A stretch of 64,000 nt of DNA from Lanius collurio (Eukaryota; Chordata; Aves; Passeriformes; Laniidae), in contig JACBWW010000016.1 in the NCBI GenBank assembly GCA_020086605.1, positions 1,825,652 to 1,889,651 on the forward strand, in the 5' to 3' direction. Each line of letters begins with the position of its first letter. Position 1 is the first letter of the stretch. The translations under genes were made by a program, and so were the position numbers. Below the pieces are notes generated by a model. It was not told the DNA's origin. It saw only the letters and a program-made list of their open reading frames with translations, and did not search any database. Shown one piece after another: positions 11,459 to 24,400 of the stretch.

Positions 11459-14400
11459 CTGAAAGGAAAGGAAAGAAAACAACCATCAAACCTGTAGCCA
11501 CAACACATGTCAGGTCAAAGCTTCATTAGCTTATTTGGGGGAATGAAAATTTTATAGGACTGGAACAAAAACAAAGACACTATCACATAGTTTAATTTCA
11601 TCTCTGGCAGCATCAAAAGACCTAGACTGAAAGAAGAATCAAATACAGATTTGTTCATCAGGCAACTAAATCTTTCCAGAATTTCTTTAAGGTAGGTTTT
11701 CAAAGCAAAGTACACAGTAATTTCAGCAAGCTGCAAAGACATTCATGTCAGCACCTGTGTACTTTGGGTTAAGTGTCCTCAGTTACTGCTTTCTGATCAA
11801 AATTCTGGACTGAAAGTATCTGAAATACAAAGCAGCTACTCCTAAGCCTTCTTTCAGAATATTTTGTCTCAAATCCTTTTCTTCTTTTTTTGCTATCTCC
11901 AGAGATACCAGGCACTGAAACAAGGGCATCTGTCCTTCAAGAGCTGACCTGCTGAATGTCACCAGCAATCCAGAATTTGCTGCAACATGTACTGTTGTGG
12001 CACTTTGATTTCAGACAGGATTTTGTTTGTAAGTGGAAAACATGAGAGCTGTTAACTTTCAGCAAAAAAATTGGTATTTCCAAGACAGAGGTACTCTGTA
12101 ACTCTAACTTGACTTTTTTCCCTACTGTGTTTCTAAAAAGGCATTAAGTATGACACAGCTCAGGGCCAGTCAATTTTTGTCCAAGTCTACTGGAAGCTCT
12201 AGTGAAGTCTGTCCTGATGGAACCTCCAGCTCTGGCTTTTCCCTTCACAGGGACATCATGCATCACTCAGTAGCTGTTTCCAAAGTGACCAGAAGGGTGA
12301 GAACTGTGGAAACTCTGTAGGAGCAGAGGGCACTTTGGAACCACAAAAATTAGGCCAGTCCACCTAGACCACAGCCTGCCATTTGAATAGCACCAAACTA
12401 CCAGATAAAACTCTAAGCACCAGATCAGCTGGGTCCTATCCTAAACTTATCCACATACCAAGAAGTCACAAGCTCTTCCCAGCCTCCAGTTCTGTCTCCT
12501 GGTCCCAAACTCACACACTTCCATGCCTTTACAAACCCCCCTTTGCACAACCTTATTGCATTTGGGAAAGCCTTTAACCAATCTTAACTAAAGGCACCTA
12601 GAGGCATCAATAGTATCCAACCACCTAAACTGCCCACTTGTGAACCAGCTGTTGTAGGGTTGACTGTCCCCTTTGTTTTTTTTTAAGGATGCTTTTCCTT
12701 TCCTCAAGTGGTATTAAATTTTCAATACAAACTCAGCAGGGGCATCAGGGAAAACTGGTCAAAAGCACCTCTGAGGTCGATATGCTGGTGACTAAGGAAT
12801 GGGACTCAGAAACAGAAGAGTTAACACAGCAGTCCCACTAAGCTCTCCCTGCAACCAAACCAAATTCAGTCCAGCAACTGGACAACTTGGAACAGACTCC
12901 GGTTCTGCTGTCCAGGGCTTGAAGTGTTATTTCTCAATAACCCTGGAGCACATTAACAGGTCACACGCACTACAAGGCGCTATAGGAACGTTTCACACTT
13001 GCAATCCCTGTAGAGAATACAGTTAAATTAAACTCAGCTCCCCAGGAAAATTATCAGTGTTTCCCACAATACAAGTACGCTTGTTGCTGTTAACTTGATT
13101 TCTGAAAAAGGGGCACTTGGATGGCGCTGCTTCTGCAGAGCTCTCAGGAAATGAACAAAATTCCACTCTGAGCCCCTTTCAGATAACCCCTGAGGTCAGG
13201 GTTACTAAGCGACAGAAATATTAACACGGATTTTGCATGGCATTCCCCCCCACAGCGGGCAGAAACACTTATGCTGACTTGCACCTGTCTGACAATTTCT
13301 ATCCCATTTAACCGCAACATCCACATGGCTTTGACTCCAAACTTCATCTGCTGCTGTCTAACAGTGCAGCAGCTTGTTTTCACAGCAAAGATTAGCTCTA
13401 GTTAGCAGGGCTTGGTTACACCATGTCCAAGAGAAACTGCACTGTGTCCAAGGGAAAGTGTCAGGATTCCAATGACTCCCACCACCCCAGCTACTCTGGG
13501 GAAATGGAGGAGGGTTAAAGTGAGCCATGCCACATTTCAGAGAGCCAGGAGGGGAAGCAGGCTTGGTATTCTCAACTCACTACCTTGAATTTTCATTCTT
13601 TTCACACCAATCAAGCCAGTGAAGCAAATACTCAGAGGATTATTTCTTTTGTGCTCATGCTTTCAAACACAATTTTGTAATCTCATCAAGTACCCGCGTC
13701 CCCAGTGAGAATTGAGCAGCCAGTTGATTTTGTAACCCACATAGTAAAAGCTTAACCAGCACTTGGCCAAAAACACCTTCCAGCACAACTGCACAGAGGG
13801 GAACGAGAGGCTGATGGCTTTCGGGGTCACAGTAAGGATCCAAATCAAGGATTCCAGTTAGGCTTGCTAGGTCAAATACAGACACAGCAGAGAAGCCCTA
13901 GCAAAGTAATGATTAATTTTGCTCAGATTTTCGACAAATTATTCCCACCTTGAACTGCTGTTCAGCAGGTCATTAAACTACTACCAGCCTTTACAGTTCT
14001 TTCACAGAGACAATGGGACAATAAACTTTTAAATATATATTTTGCCTATAGTAATTCAGAAATGAAAGAAGCCAAGAAAACAAAAACACTTTGTACTTTT
14101 TCATCTCTAGACTAATATAGGCTGAACAGAAGCACTTTGAAATGCAACTAAAGCTGAAGTGAATGTAAATGTAACCATATTCTACATTAAAATAAGTATT
14201 AAAGAGTCATGTGACTTCTCTTGGAAAAAAAAGAAATCACAAGGGAAATAGAAGACTACAGTTCTCACAGTAAAATTAGCATTTCTGTGCACAAAGCACT
14301 GTCTTCCTGTATTTCACTATATCTCTCATAATTTCACAACAGATGCAAAACCAAGGCATTTCAACACAACTCACTTCAAAAGCTACTTCTCTGCTACTCT

Positions 14401-17400
14401 ACCATGTTGTGATCGAGAGTTAAAAGTACCAGAAACTACCTTCTACCTCAGCCAGAACAAAAGTTTGTTTTGCTACATGCTCTGGGTTAACTGGAAATGC
14501 TCTGGTGTGTACAGCATGAGAGAAGGCAGCTTGCCTTGAAAAGATAAAGCCAGTTTTCTAGAAGCCATATATAGACAGCATCAGCACACTGTCAAGGCTT
14601 TGACAGATGCTTTTGACAGTTTTCTTCAGCGTTTAACACCAACAGAAATGGTGAATTGTTGGGTGGTTTTCTAGGCTTGCCATAGCCTGGCAAAACCACT
14701 GAGACTACCAGAAGGTGGGTTAGCCTCAAGGATTTTAGGCATATTACAGGGATATTGGGAAAACACCCCATGGTTTTCAAAAGACTGGCTTCTCACGGAG
14801 AGGGCAGGCCATTTCAGAAAGGAGTACCCAATTTCTACAGTCACTGTAGCCAAGTTTGAAGGATACTTCTCAGGAAAGGGCTCTTGAGTGCAGGCAAGAT
14901 GAACACTGTAAGTGACACTACCCAGCCTGGAGTCCATACAAACCCTCGCACCACCTGCATTGAGATGCAAACTCTAACCTGACATTTAACATCCCTACTA
15001 AAACTATTTTCCAAGGCCAGAGGGAAAACCAGATAACCACTGCTGTAAAACAAGCACAAGATACACTATAGGGAATGCTGTGATTTTCAACATCCAAATC
15101 CAAAGCTCACAAATGGAGCACAATTCCACCTAGATTTTTCTTTTTGGCTAAAGAGAACCTAGGGGGAATAGAAAAGTTTTCTTTTCTGCCTCATTGTTCT
15201 TTACAATGCCAAGATGATCTGGATATTGTGATTTGGTTTCCACACTTCATCTGCCTTCTATAAATTCAAATATTTTCTGGGCTATAAAATTAAAAGAAAT
15301 AGCGTAGGATTAAGATCAGAAACTCTATCAGAGTTCAGCTTTTAGGAAAACTTTGCAATAGGGAAATCAAGCCACTACCACAGCAAGTCTGAAAGGGCTT
15401 TGTTGTAACTACCCAAAGGAAAGTAATGCCAATAAACTCCTTGCCCACAAGTTCACAAAAAGTAGAGCCAAAATAGAAACAAAAAATACGAAAACAATTA
15501 ATGCTGCAAGAAAGAGACATTATAAAGCTGATTTCCTGTAGCTTTGTGGTCGATTATCCTGCATCTCAGAAGGTGCAGGCTCTGACCAAAGGTTTTATTT
15601 TAAATAAGGGGAGAGTGATGTCCCAGCAGAGAACATAGCTGAGCTGCTGGTACAGCTTTCTCCTTGGGAGGACACTGTATGTGTCTCTCTCTCCTCTTTC
15701 TGTCCATAAGTGTTTCATTATGTTCATAGAAACACAGTATCAGAACCAAGACCTTTGTCCGATGTGGTTAAAGCCTGTCCACAAGTTCAAAAGCTCTCTT
15801 GTGGGAGTGGGTGGAAAACAACCAAATTGAACACAGAAAAAAAAAAAGTCAAGCTAAAAATGCATTTAAGATTAGACAGAAAGCTAAAGGACAAAATAGG
15901 TTCCTATAACCTTTATGCAGTCAGTGAATTTTCTGTCTCGATTGAGATTCATGAGAAACAGCCTGTCATTTCACCCATGCTATCCATTATGTACTAAGGG
16001 AGAGGAGGAAAAAGGATTTGAAGCCCTCTAACAACAGCAACACAAAACGCATGGAAAATCCAATGCTCAGGGTTGCTTGTCAGAGGTGGATCAGCTCTGA
16101 AGAGGACGACCATCAGCATGGCCAGAAACACCAATTACACAACAAATCAAGGGGGTCTCAAATTCCAAGGCAGAGAAAGACAGCTGCTGATTCCCTTCAG
16201 GAAAAACAGAGCGTGAAAAAAGCAGTTAATGCTGAAACATGAGGAACATTCTGCAGGAAGGTCCTCGATGTGAAGAAAGGGACAAAATGCTTCCACAGCA
16301 GCACTGCACACCACACAAACTGGAAGAGGTGCTAAGGAGTAAGCAGCACTGCACATATGGAGAGAATACCCAAAGATAACCAAATTTTGGAGGAAAACCA
16401 CAAAGGACTAATTACGCTATTCACTAACCTCAAGAGATTACAGTTCCAGTGAGATTACATAGCAGGGAAGAACCCACTAGTAAATACCAGCTAGCTGAAA
16501 ATAGGAAGGGAGCTTTTTTTTTTTTCTGAAGAATAGATCATCCTATGGCAGGCACACGGAGGGGGAAGGAAGCAAACTGGTAAAAATCTTTACTGTGAAA
16601 AAGCAGTAAAGACTTATACTCAGCTCAGATTTAGAAACTATTAACATTTGGGGAATTTAAACAAGCTGACCAGTTTGCACTTCACACACAGAGGGTAGTA
16701 GTTAAAGACAAAGCTTGTCTACAGGGCATGGAAATAGTCTGTAAAGTGAATTGCTTTAATCAGATTAAGACATCTCCACTGTTTTTACACATAAAAGCCT
16801 GAAATCAATTGGATAATGCAAGACTCATCAACTGAGAAGCTAAGCAGAGCTCAGAGGAGTGTGAAGGCATTAAACCAACAACCTATATCTTTTGGTAAAG
16901 AAAACTCTAATATCCGTATTTCCTTCACAAATTCTCTAGGCAAGTGCAAAAATTCTGAAAAGAAAATATTTAAGTGGATTTCAGAAGAACAAGCCTGTAA
17001 ATATAAAGAAATTCTGCTTCAGAAGTTCATCAGGTTGCTTTTTTTTAATTTGAGGATGCCAACAGTAAATCTGACTACATGAAGATCTCAGACATGCAAA
17101 ACCCCATGACCTGACATCATCTGGTTCAAATCTCTCTTTCAAACATCTAGGACCAGCAAAAACTACTAAATTACCCTCCTAAAAGCAGAGCTGAGAACCA
17201 TCCTGCAGATTCAGAGTTGAAGTCTTTCATCATCAGGGTCTTAGGCCCAGGAAACTGCAGGAACGCTGATACTTGTATCAGATGCAGCTACAGTTCATGT
17301 GACACTGCTGCTGCTGAAAAACTATTGATAAAAACTCACACTATAATAGATACTGAATTTAGGATGAACTTGTAACACAGTTTAAAAGGCTGTCAGCCAC

Positions 17401-17581
17401 CATATTCTCCATCTCCCCACATAGCTACTGTTCTCTGCCTTCCCCCATTTGCAGTTTTCCAAACAAAGCCAAAATGCCTAAAATCCAGAACTGCAATGTA
17501 AAGCACTTAGGGGAAAAAAAAAAAAAAGTTTTCAACAAAAAAATGTAGGGAAGGCAATTAAAGAACTGAAGAGGTATTGGT

Positions 17582-17595
17582 GTTTCCATGGCAAT
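17582..17595. promoter_or_regulatory. RFX-like X-box in NOTCH2 intron 1
   Basis: GTTTCCATGGCAAT differs at two positions from the palindromic RFX consensus GTTRCCATGGYAAC. It sits just upstream of a short CpG-bearing stretch (17690-17800) in an otherwise CpG-poor intron. This is a motif match only; binding is inferred. Confidence 0.3.
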
Positions 17596-20489
17596 CTGGC
17601 AGTCAGGAGCCATGCTTGCCTCTTCTCCCAAGTCTTCCGTCATTCTGCAGCACTAAATCTTTATTAATTTGAATGTTAAGCATGTCAGCCCGTGCAGAAA
17701 TGTTATCCCACCGCTTGTGCCGAGCAGCGCTTCCGCAGCCATCCAGGGTGATGTCAGAGAGACGAGAGGAAGATGCATGGAACAAACAGCAGACGCCCGT
17801 GCCATTTTGAGATACAAAGCTCTTTTTTCATCCCCATGGCAGTCTAAAAAAAGGACATGTGCCCTAGGAACAGACTATTTTCTAAACAGAACGAGCTATT
17901 ATTTCTGCCGATCTCAGATGACCCTGCTTAGAATGATATAAGCAGTGTTTCTCTCAGACAAGCCCTTGACTTCTGCTGGCAAGATGATTTCAAAGTGAAT
18001 TCAGAGAAACTGAGAACACAAAAAGTCCACAAAAGGACTTTTAAAACACATTTGCTTAGGAAAGCTCTTTCTTCCACAACATGGATGACATTTCCCTAAG
18101 GTGTCCCAAAGGAAGAGAGACAACAATCACCGTACCAATGCTCTACTGAAGAGTACAAATTAGCAAAGAGTACAAATTTAAAGGAAATGATGTTACACCT
18201 GAAGCTACTATTGTAACTGCTTGGGTTTGATGCTAAGTAAGCTAGATTCCTGAGTCCAGAAGAAACAGATTGCTGCTGCTTTTCCACCTACTCCTCACCC
18301 TGGATTCAAAGTCCAGCCACCCACACCCTCTCATGGCACAGACACCAGTTTTGGAAATGAGAGAATCCAAAAAGGACCAGAGCCTATTGAAGGGAATCAC
18401 TCACTTATTGCAACAGCAGCAAATGAAAAAAAAAAAGAGAGGGCAGTAGCTGTGGAAGCTGACAAAAATCCAACCCATCCACTGAAAGAGATTCGAATGC
18501 CAAATGCCACCAGAGGCGTGAGTCCTCCTTTCCCAAGGATTCAAGTCCTGAGAACATGAGCAGGAGGATCTTCACGTATTTTTAATCTGACTAAGTGATG
18601 CCCTGCAGGAAGTGATGCGAGTTAGCCAGATTCTCATAACGCTCCCTTTTGAAAGTCTAAATCAGCATCTTTGATAAGAACAAATTTGATAGATGGCAAC
18701 ACCTTCAGAAAATCAAGTCAAACTTGCTCTCCTGTAAGCAAATCCATGTCAAGCAGACCGGCATTGTCAGCGTTATCTGAAGTCCTCCAAATTTCACTGT
18801 GTGAATACTAAAGACCTCAAACTGCAGTCCACACCAGCACAGCACCGATTAAAAATGGACTGTAACCTGTTAGAAACACGGGCTGGCAGGCGGCAGCAGC
18901 CTGGGGAGGCAGAGCACCAGAGCTAATGACAGCAGGTAATTAGGGTGGGCTTAACAGCCGGGATCCTTCTGCCTGATCAGAAGAGAAGGAAAATGGTTCA
19001 CAGCAATTATCAGGTGAGTATCCTCACCAAAAGCGCAGGTGTTTCTGCCCCACCCCAGCTTACTGCACCTTCAACTGCAGCCCTTTGCAAAACTAAACTG
19101 GAAAAGCGAGTTGCTACACCATGGGGCTTGCATGATGAGACAAGGCTGAGTAGTCCAAACCATAGCGCTCCGTGCATCCAGGAGCCTCCTATTTATTGAC
19201 CAAGAGGGCTGACATCAGGTACCTGCCCTCTCTTGCACAAGAGCATCAGGCCAGTTGAATATGCACCTGAAAATACCCTTTCGGTGACTTCATCTTTCCC
19301 TTTCCCATTAATTCAAGCCACAGCTCCCACTCCCAGGAACCAGATGCAGGTCAGTATCTCAGGAACAACAGGAGTCACTTTCAGCCTGGATTTGTCATCG
19401 CTGCCAACCAGCCTTTGTTCAGCACCAGGAAGAGATTTCACCCACAGAGGCAAAAAATTTCGGCAGCCTAGGATGAGCTCAACCACCTCAGGTGTCTCTG
19501 CCCAGGCAAGTGACAACAGGTGATGCCACAGTTACTCCTCTCAGCCCCTCAGGGAAATGGCCAGCAATAAGCTGCTAAGTTGTTAGTATGAAAGTACAGT
19601 TTGACTAAGTGGACATGACATTTAGTCTTTACAAAATTAGTATTTTTCTATCTTACTGGACCCATCCAGCCCATCTCCAGAAATAACAGTGCTACTATGC
19701 ACCACAAGTCTATGCTACCACAAAAGCATATTTCTAAGACACCTACTCTTGAAAAACCCTTTAATTTTCCTTTTGAACAAACCAAGCCAAAATACATTTG
19801 TGAAACTGCTTTTTTAAACTCCAACCATCTTCTTGCAACATATTAGCAAAACTAAATCAGCTTTCAGAGGGGATTACTGGAAAAAAAAACAACAACATTT
19901 CTCCCAGGAGACAAATACTGACCATTTCAAAGTCAAAACAGATCGATTGACTGGCCCAACTACTCGGTACTCAAAACAGCAAGAAGTGGTTAAAACTCTG
20001 CATACAACATTTTCCACTCCAAAACCATACTGAGCAACAAAACTACTGAAAATACCAGTGTCTTGCTTGCTCATCCCTAAACAACTTCCACTAACACTCT
20101 CTCCCGTCGCTGCACTATTCATAAGTCATCTGAAAAGCAACCCAGCCTCTCGAGAGTAAAAAAGAGGAATGAGAAGGCACGCAAGTAATCCGTGACTGCT
20201 GGTCCTCGATAGCTTTAATGAGGTGCAAGACAGCACAAGCTTTACTCCGGGAGCAGGAGCTGATGGAAGTGCCCTGAGATTTCCACCAGAACCCACCAGT
20301 TATGGCTATGAACCAGTGCTCCAGACAAGCTACAAATATAATGCAAACGCCAGCGTGCAAGGGGGAACGGTGACGAAAAGCGGCACTTCCCTCAGATGTG
20401 CACACATGGCTTCATCGTGCCTGGACTGATGAGGAGGAGGACACGCAGAGATTGTGTGCAGGAATGTCCCCAACAAAGGCTCGGTGCGC

Positions 20490-20803
20490 AGGTATGCGAA
20501 GCGACGGGCGCCGCAAAGCCTTTATGCCGTGTTTTGAACCCCCGACCCTCCAGCTCCCCGGGAGCAGCGCATCCCCCGCTGCCTCGCACGGCCAGCCAGG
20601 GACGGCTCCCGCGGCTCCCCCGGGGCAGCGGCTCCCCCGGGAGCGTCCTTCCCACGGGGCTCAGCCCGCCGCCGGCACCCGCGCCCGCCCGCCTCGGGGC
20701 CGCTCGCACAAAGCGCCGGCGGCCCCGGGCCCCCCGCGCGATGTCACCCGGCCGCGGGTGTCCTTCCCCGGCGGCAGCGCGGGGAACAGGCACGGCCGCC
20801 GGG
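20490..20803. promoter_or_regulatory. NOTCH2: CpG island at the NOTCH2 5' end (truncated by gap)
   Basis: This is a very GC-rich, CpG-dense stretch that abuts the run of Ns. For a minus-strand gene it would be the start of intron 1 or the end of exon 1. None of the three minus frames shows a Met followed by a hydrophobic signal peptide and a GT donor, so the first coding exon is probably inside the gap. An RBPJ-type site (YGTGGGAA on the minus strand) lies at 20649-20656. Confidence 0.7.
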
Positions 20804-21165
20804 NNNNNNNNNNNNNNNNNNNNNNNNNNNNNNNNNNNNNNNNNNNNNNNNNNNNNNNNNNNNNNNNNNNNNNNNNNNNNNNNNNNNNNNNNNNNNNNNN
20901 NNNNNNNNNNNNNNNNNNNNNNNNNNNNNNNNNNNNNNNNNNNNNNNNNNNNNNNNNNNNNNNNNNNNNNNNNNNNNNNNNNNNNNNNNNNNNNNNNNNN
21001 NNNNNNNNNNNNNNNNNNNNNNNNNNNNNNNNNNNNNNNNNNNNNNNNNNNNNNNNNNNNNNNNNNNNNNNNNNNNNNNNNNNNNNNNNNNNNNNNNNNN
21101 NNNNNNNNNNNNNNNNNNNNNNNNNNNNNNNNNNNNNNNNNNNNNNNNNNNNNNNNNNNNNNNNN
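20804..21165. other. Assembly gap (362 N), probable site of NOTCH2 exon 1
   Basis: This is a run of 362 undetermined bases. The odd length suggests an estimated rather than a fixed-size gap. It lies between a CpG island and a G-rich tract, where bird assemblies often fail. Exon 2 needs a preceding exon that ends one base into an Ala codon and carries the start Met and signal peptide, and no such exon is visible on either side. Confidence 0.9.
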
Positions 21166-21172
21166 CCCAGGA

Positions 21173-21425
21173 GAGAGAAAAGCCAGGAGGTGCTGGCACT
21201 GGAGATGGGGAGTGGAGGGGAGGCAATGGGGGTGGGGGCCTCCAGAACCGTGGGCATGGGGAATGATGGAGGGCACTGGGGATGAAGTGCAGGGATACGG
21301 CAAGATAGGAAGCAGTCGGGATGGGGGCACAGGGGACTGGACCGTGGGGAGGAGGGATGATGGGGGCAGTGGGGATAGGAGTGGATGGTAGCAAGGGTGG
21401 GGGGATGGAGGGTGAGGGCAGCAGG
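21173..21425. repeat. G-rich, strand-asymmetric degenerate tract
   Basis: The plus strand is dense in GGGG runs with spacers such as GATGG and CAGTGG, a degenerate short-unit pattern with many closely spaced G-runs able to form G-quadruplexes. It borders the gap directly and is probably why the assembly breaks here. It would be upstream of the NOTCH2 start. The open frames across the gap and this tract are artefacts. Confidence 0.65.
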
Positions 21426-24400
21426 ACACTCTGTGCCCCTGCAAGGTGATGGTGACAGTGGCAGGTACCCACAGGGGAGGACAGTGGGTCTGTCCACATG
21501 ACATGTTGCGCTGCCCTTCACTCAGATGTGGGGTGCAGGCAGCTGCTGGGCGGGGATCTGGAGTGTTCCCCAGATCGGGATGGGAAATCCAAAACCAGCC
21601 TCGGCCACCAAGGCTTACCCCAGTGAGCAGGGAATCTTCTGGAGCAGACGGACGAGCTCACTGCCCCATGGCTCACCCCCACAGCTGCTCCTGCTGCAAA
21701 TGCCCAGGAGGAGACCTGAGTTCCCATGGAAGAGGTCTCAGGAGGACAGCAGATGGATTCAGCCTCAAGATCACTCCCATTCCTCAGCTATCATTTAAAG
21801 CGTTAAAAATCCTTCTGCCCTGGCTCAGACTCCCGAGGACTGAGAGCCCTTTGTGTGCAGTGCTGACACGGCAGCCTGGCCGTGAAGACAGGATTGTACT
21901 GGGTCTGGGGGAGAGAGGGGGCAGTGAATAAACCTCACTGTTTTAATTCTCCAGATCCCGGAGTTCCTCCCAAGCATGGAGCAGGACAGTCAGTGCCGTA
22001 ACCCCATTATGATTTTTCCAGGTATTCCAGTTCAACCCTTTGACAACTCCCCACCATCCTGCACAGCTGCCAGAGCTTCCCATCACCGCTCCAACAGCTG
22101 CTTGTGGGCAGACACTTGTGCCTCACAGCCATGATGGCCATTCCACAGGATTGCTCCTGGCACACCGCCCTCCCTGCAGCTCCTCACCTGCTGAGGTAGA
22201 GGCCAGACCCCCAGTATGCCCCAAAACTTCCCACATATAAAATGATGGGTGGCACTGACCAGCACTTAAGTTAAAATGATGACAAAGCCAAGCTGAGAGT
22301 TTGAGGAGGGACAGGCAGGGAATCTGACAACAAAAAGGGCTTGGGGATGCTCTCCTGAGTGCAAATTCAGGAGGAATTCTGGTGTTTCACCAAGAGCTGC
22401 CTTTTCCAGCTCCCCTCAGTGCTGAGCATTACTTATCACTTGAAAGTGGCTCATCCTCCACTTTGCTTCACTTTGCCTGAGCACAAGGCTCTGAGCCCCA
22501 GCACAGGGCCAGCATCCACGGCCTCCCTGGCACAGCTCTTGGAAGCAAGCAGCTCCAGTTGGCAGCTGAGGCTCCCTGGGAGAATCTGGCCAGGAAGAGG
22601 GAAGATGTCGCTTCCCTCCTACGGGTCTGGGGAACCTGCTGTTTGCTTTTCTCTCTCCACTCTGACCTTGCCCTCATGGGTGCACATAGACTCAACTGCT
22701 CACGGGAGAGAGCATCCCATGGCAGCTCTGTTGGGGAGACAAAAGGGGTGAGAGTAGTCAGCAGTGGGTCTTCTACATGATAGAGGCCTGGAGTGACTGA
22801 ATCCAGATGGATGGAGTTGATTTTGCTGCTGGGAAGGTGAGGGCCAAGCTGCTCTTGGCTGCCCTGGCAAGCTGAGTTGCCTGTGCCAGGAGGGAATGCA
22901 CAAAGCAGAGCAGAAAGAGGACAGAGACATGGGCCCCACTGCGTTCCCATGCCAGAGTTCTTCCATTAGCTCCCGCTCATCCTCATGAGCCTGTCATTAG
23001 GCAAGAAATCCTATACAGAAGAGTTGAAAATGTGTTTCAGCCTTTCTTCAACTTCATGCAGCCCTACTACACATCACCTCACCCCCAGTTTCCCACTCAG
23101 AGAACACCAGCAGCTGACACTGGAACGGGAGAGCTCTGGCAAGGTTTCCTGCAGTTTCCACCTGTTTTCTGACCATGCTTTGCCCCTCTTTGCCAACAGA
23201 GTGTCTCACCCATGTGCAGGGGCAGAGCCACGGCTGCCCAGAGTGGCAAGGGAGGTGGGCAGGATGCCTGGCACAGGGCTGGGTGTGCTCTGGCACTGGA
23301 AGTGATGCTAGCTGAGGGATTAGGAGAGCTGAACAGGCTCCATATCCACGGCAGAGTAAGTTAAACGGCCCCAGCAATTAGGGAAATCCTGGCACTTCGT
23401 CTGACAAAGACTGGGGGAGATCAGGCCCTGTCTGCGACTCCATTTGCAGTCTCACCCTGCAGTGATTTTGGTTCCTGCTCCACAGAGCATCCCCACACTT
23501 TGCTTAGAGGGAGAGCCCACGGTGGCAGCATCTCCTCACATCCCAAATGCCCCACCTCTCTGCAGCCAGGGAATTCTGCCAGGCAGACATGCTAGGGGCT
23601 CTGCATTCTCTCCCCTGTTCTCCTTGCAGAAAGCAAAATGCATTTGAACAACGAAAATGCATTCTGAGGTGCTTTCTATGTGTCTGTAGCTGGTCAGTGT
23701 GATCATGGTAGTACTCTGTCCTTCACCTTGGAGGAGCTGCTGATTTCAACAGCTTTGTATTGGCTTGCTCAGAATAAATTGTGTTTTCTTGCAGTAACTT
23801 TTCAGTGACATTGACAGTGGTTCAGGCATTCAGACCTCAGTTCAGCCCACACCCCACTGCCTGTATTACATCCCAGTGCTTTACATGTTATCTCAGATAA
23901 GTGTTGCCTCTTAACCTGCCCCTGATCTGGGCTCCTTAGGACAAATATGCTTGAGTCATATGTCCCATATTTCTCTTTTGTGAACAGAAAAGCTGGAGCT
24001 CCATTAAAATGGGAGCTGAGGGTATTTCAGTTACAAGATGTCAGCTGCCAAAAGGTTTAAGAAAAGCAAGAGGGAGAGAAGTTTCCAACAAAATCCTTAG
24101 GGCTGGCAGCTTTGGGCCTGTGCTGCAAATAGCTTGTCCTGTGGCTCATCTGCAAACTCTTAACATCCACATGACTTGGCTTATGCCATGATTACCTTAC
24201 CTGCCAGCCAGCCTCGTCTTAAAAAGAAACAGAGAAGTGCAAAGGCATTCCTGCATCAAGCCCTGCAGGAATGCACTGGGCTCCCTGCTCCTCCTCTGCT
24301 GCTTAATCGCCAGGGGAATTCGTACCCTCTGCCTTACCCGCAGCTGCCTGCTCTCAGCAGCCCCTGGAGTATTTAAATTGCAGATGGAATTTCGTAGCTT

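Larger units (their letters stand above)
11459..20803 (-). other. NOTCH2: NOTCH2 intron 1 (up to the assembly gap)
   Basis: This is about 9.3 kb between exon 2 and the gap that probably holds exon 1. It is mostly AT-rich, with A- or T-runs near 15840, 16510, 17515 and 18425. Two places look like possible regulatory elements: 17560-17900, which has CpGs and an RFX-like X-box, and 18918-18945, which has TAATGACAG next to TAATTAG. GC and CpG content climb from about 20490 toward the gap. No exon was found. Confidence 0.75.

Noticed and set aside
20540..20803. NOTCH2 exon 1 in the CpG island left of the gap
   Set aside because: No minus-strand frame has a Met followed by a hydrophobic signal peptide and a phase-1 GT donor.
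20392..21521. Long open frames (up to 370 codons) on both strands across the N gap
   Set aside because: They exist only because the Ns cannot contain stops; the flanking parts have no family motifs.
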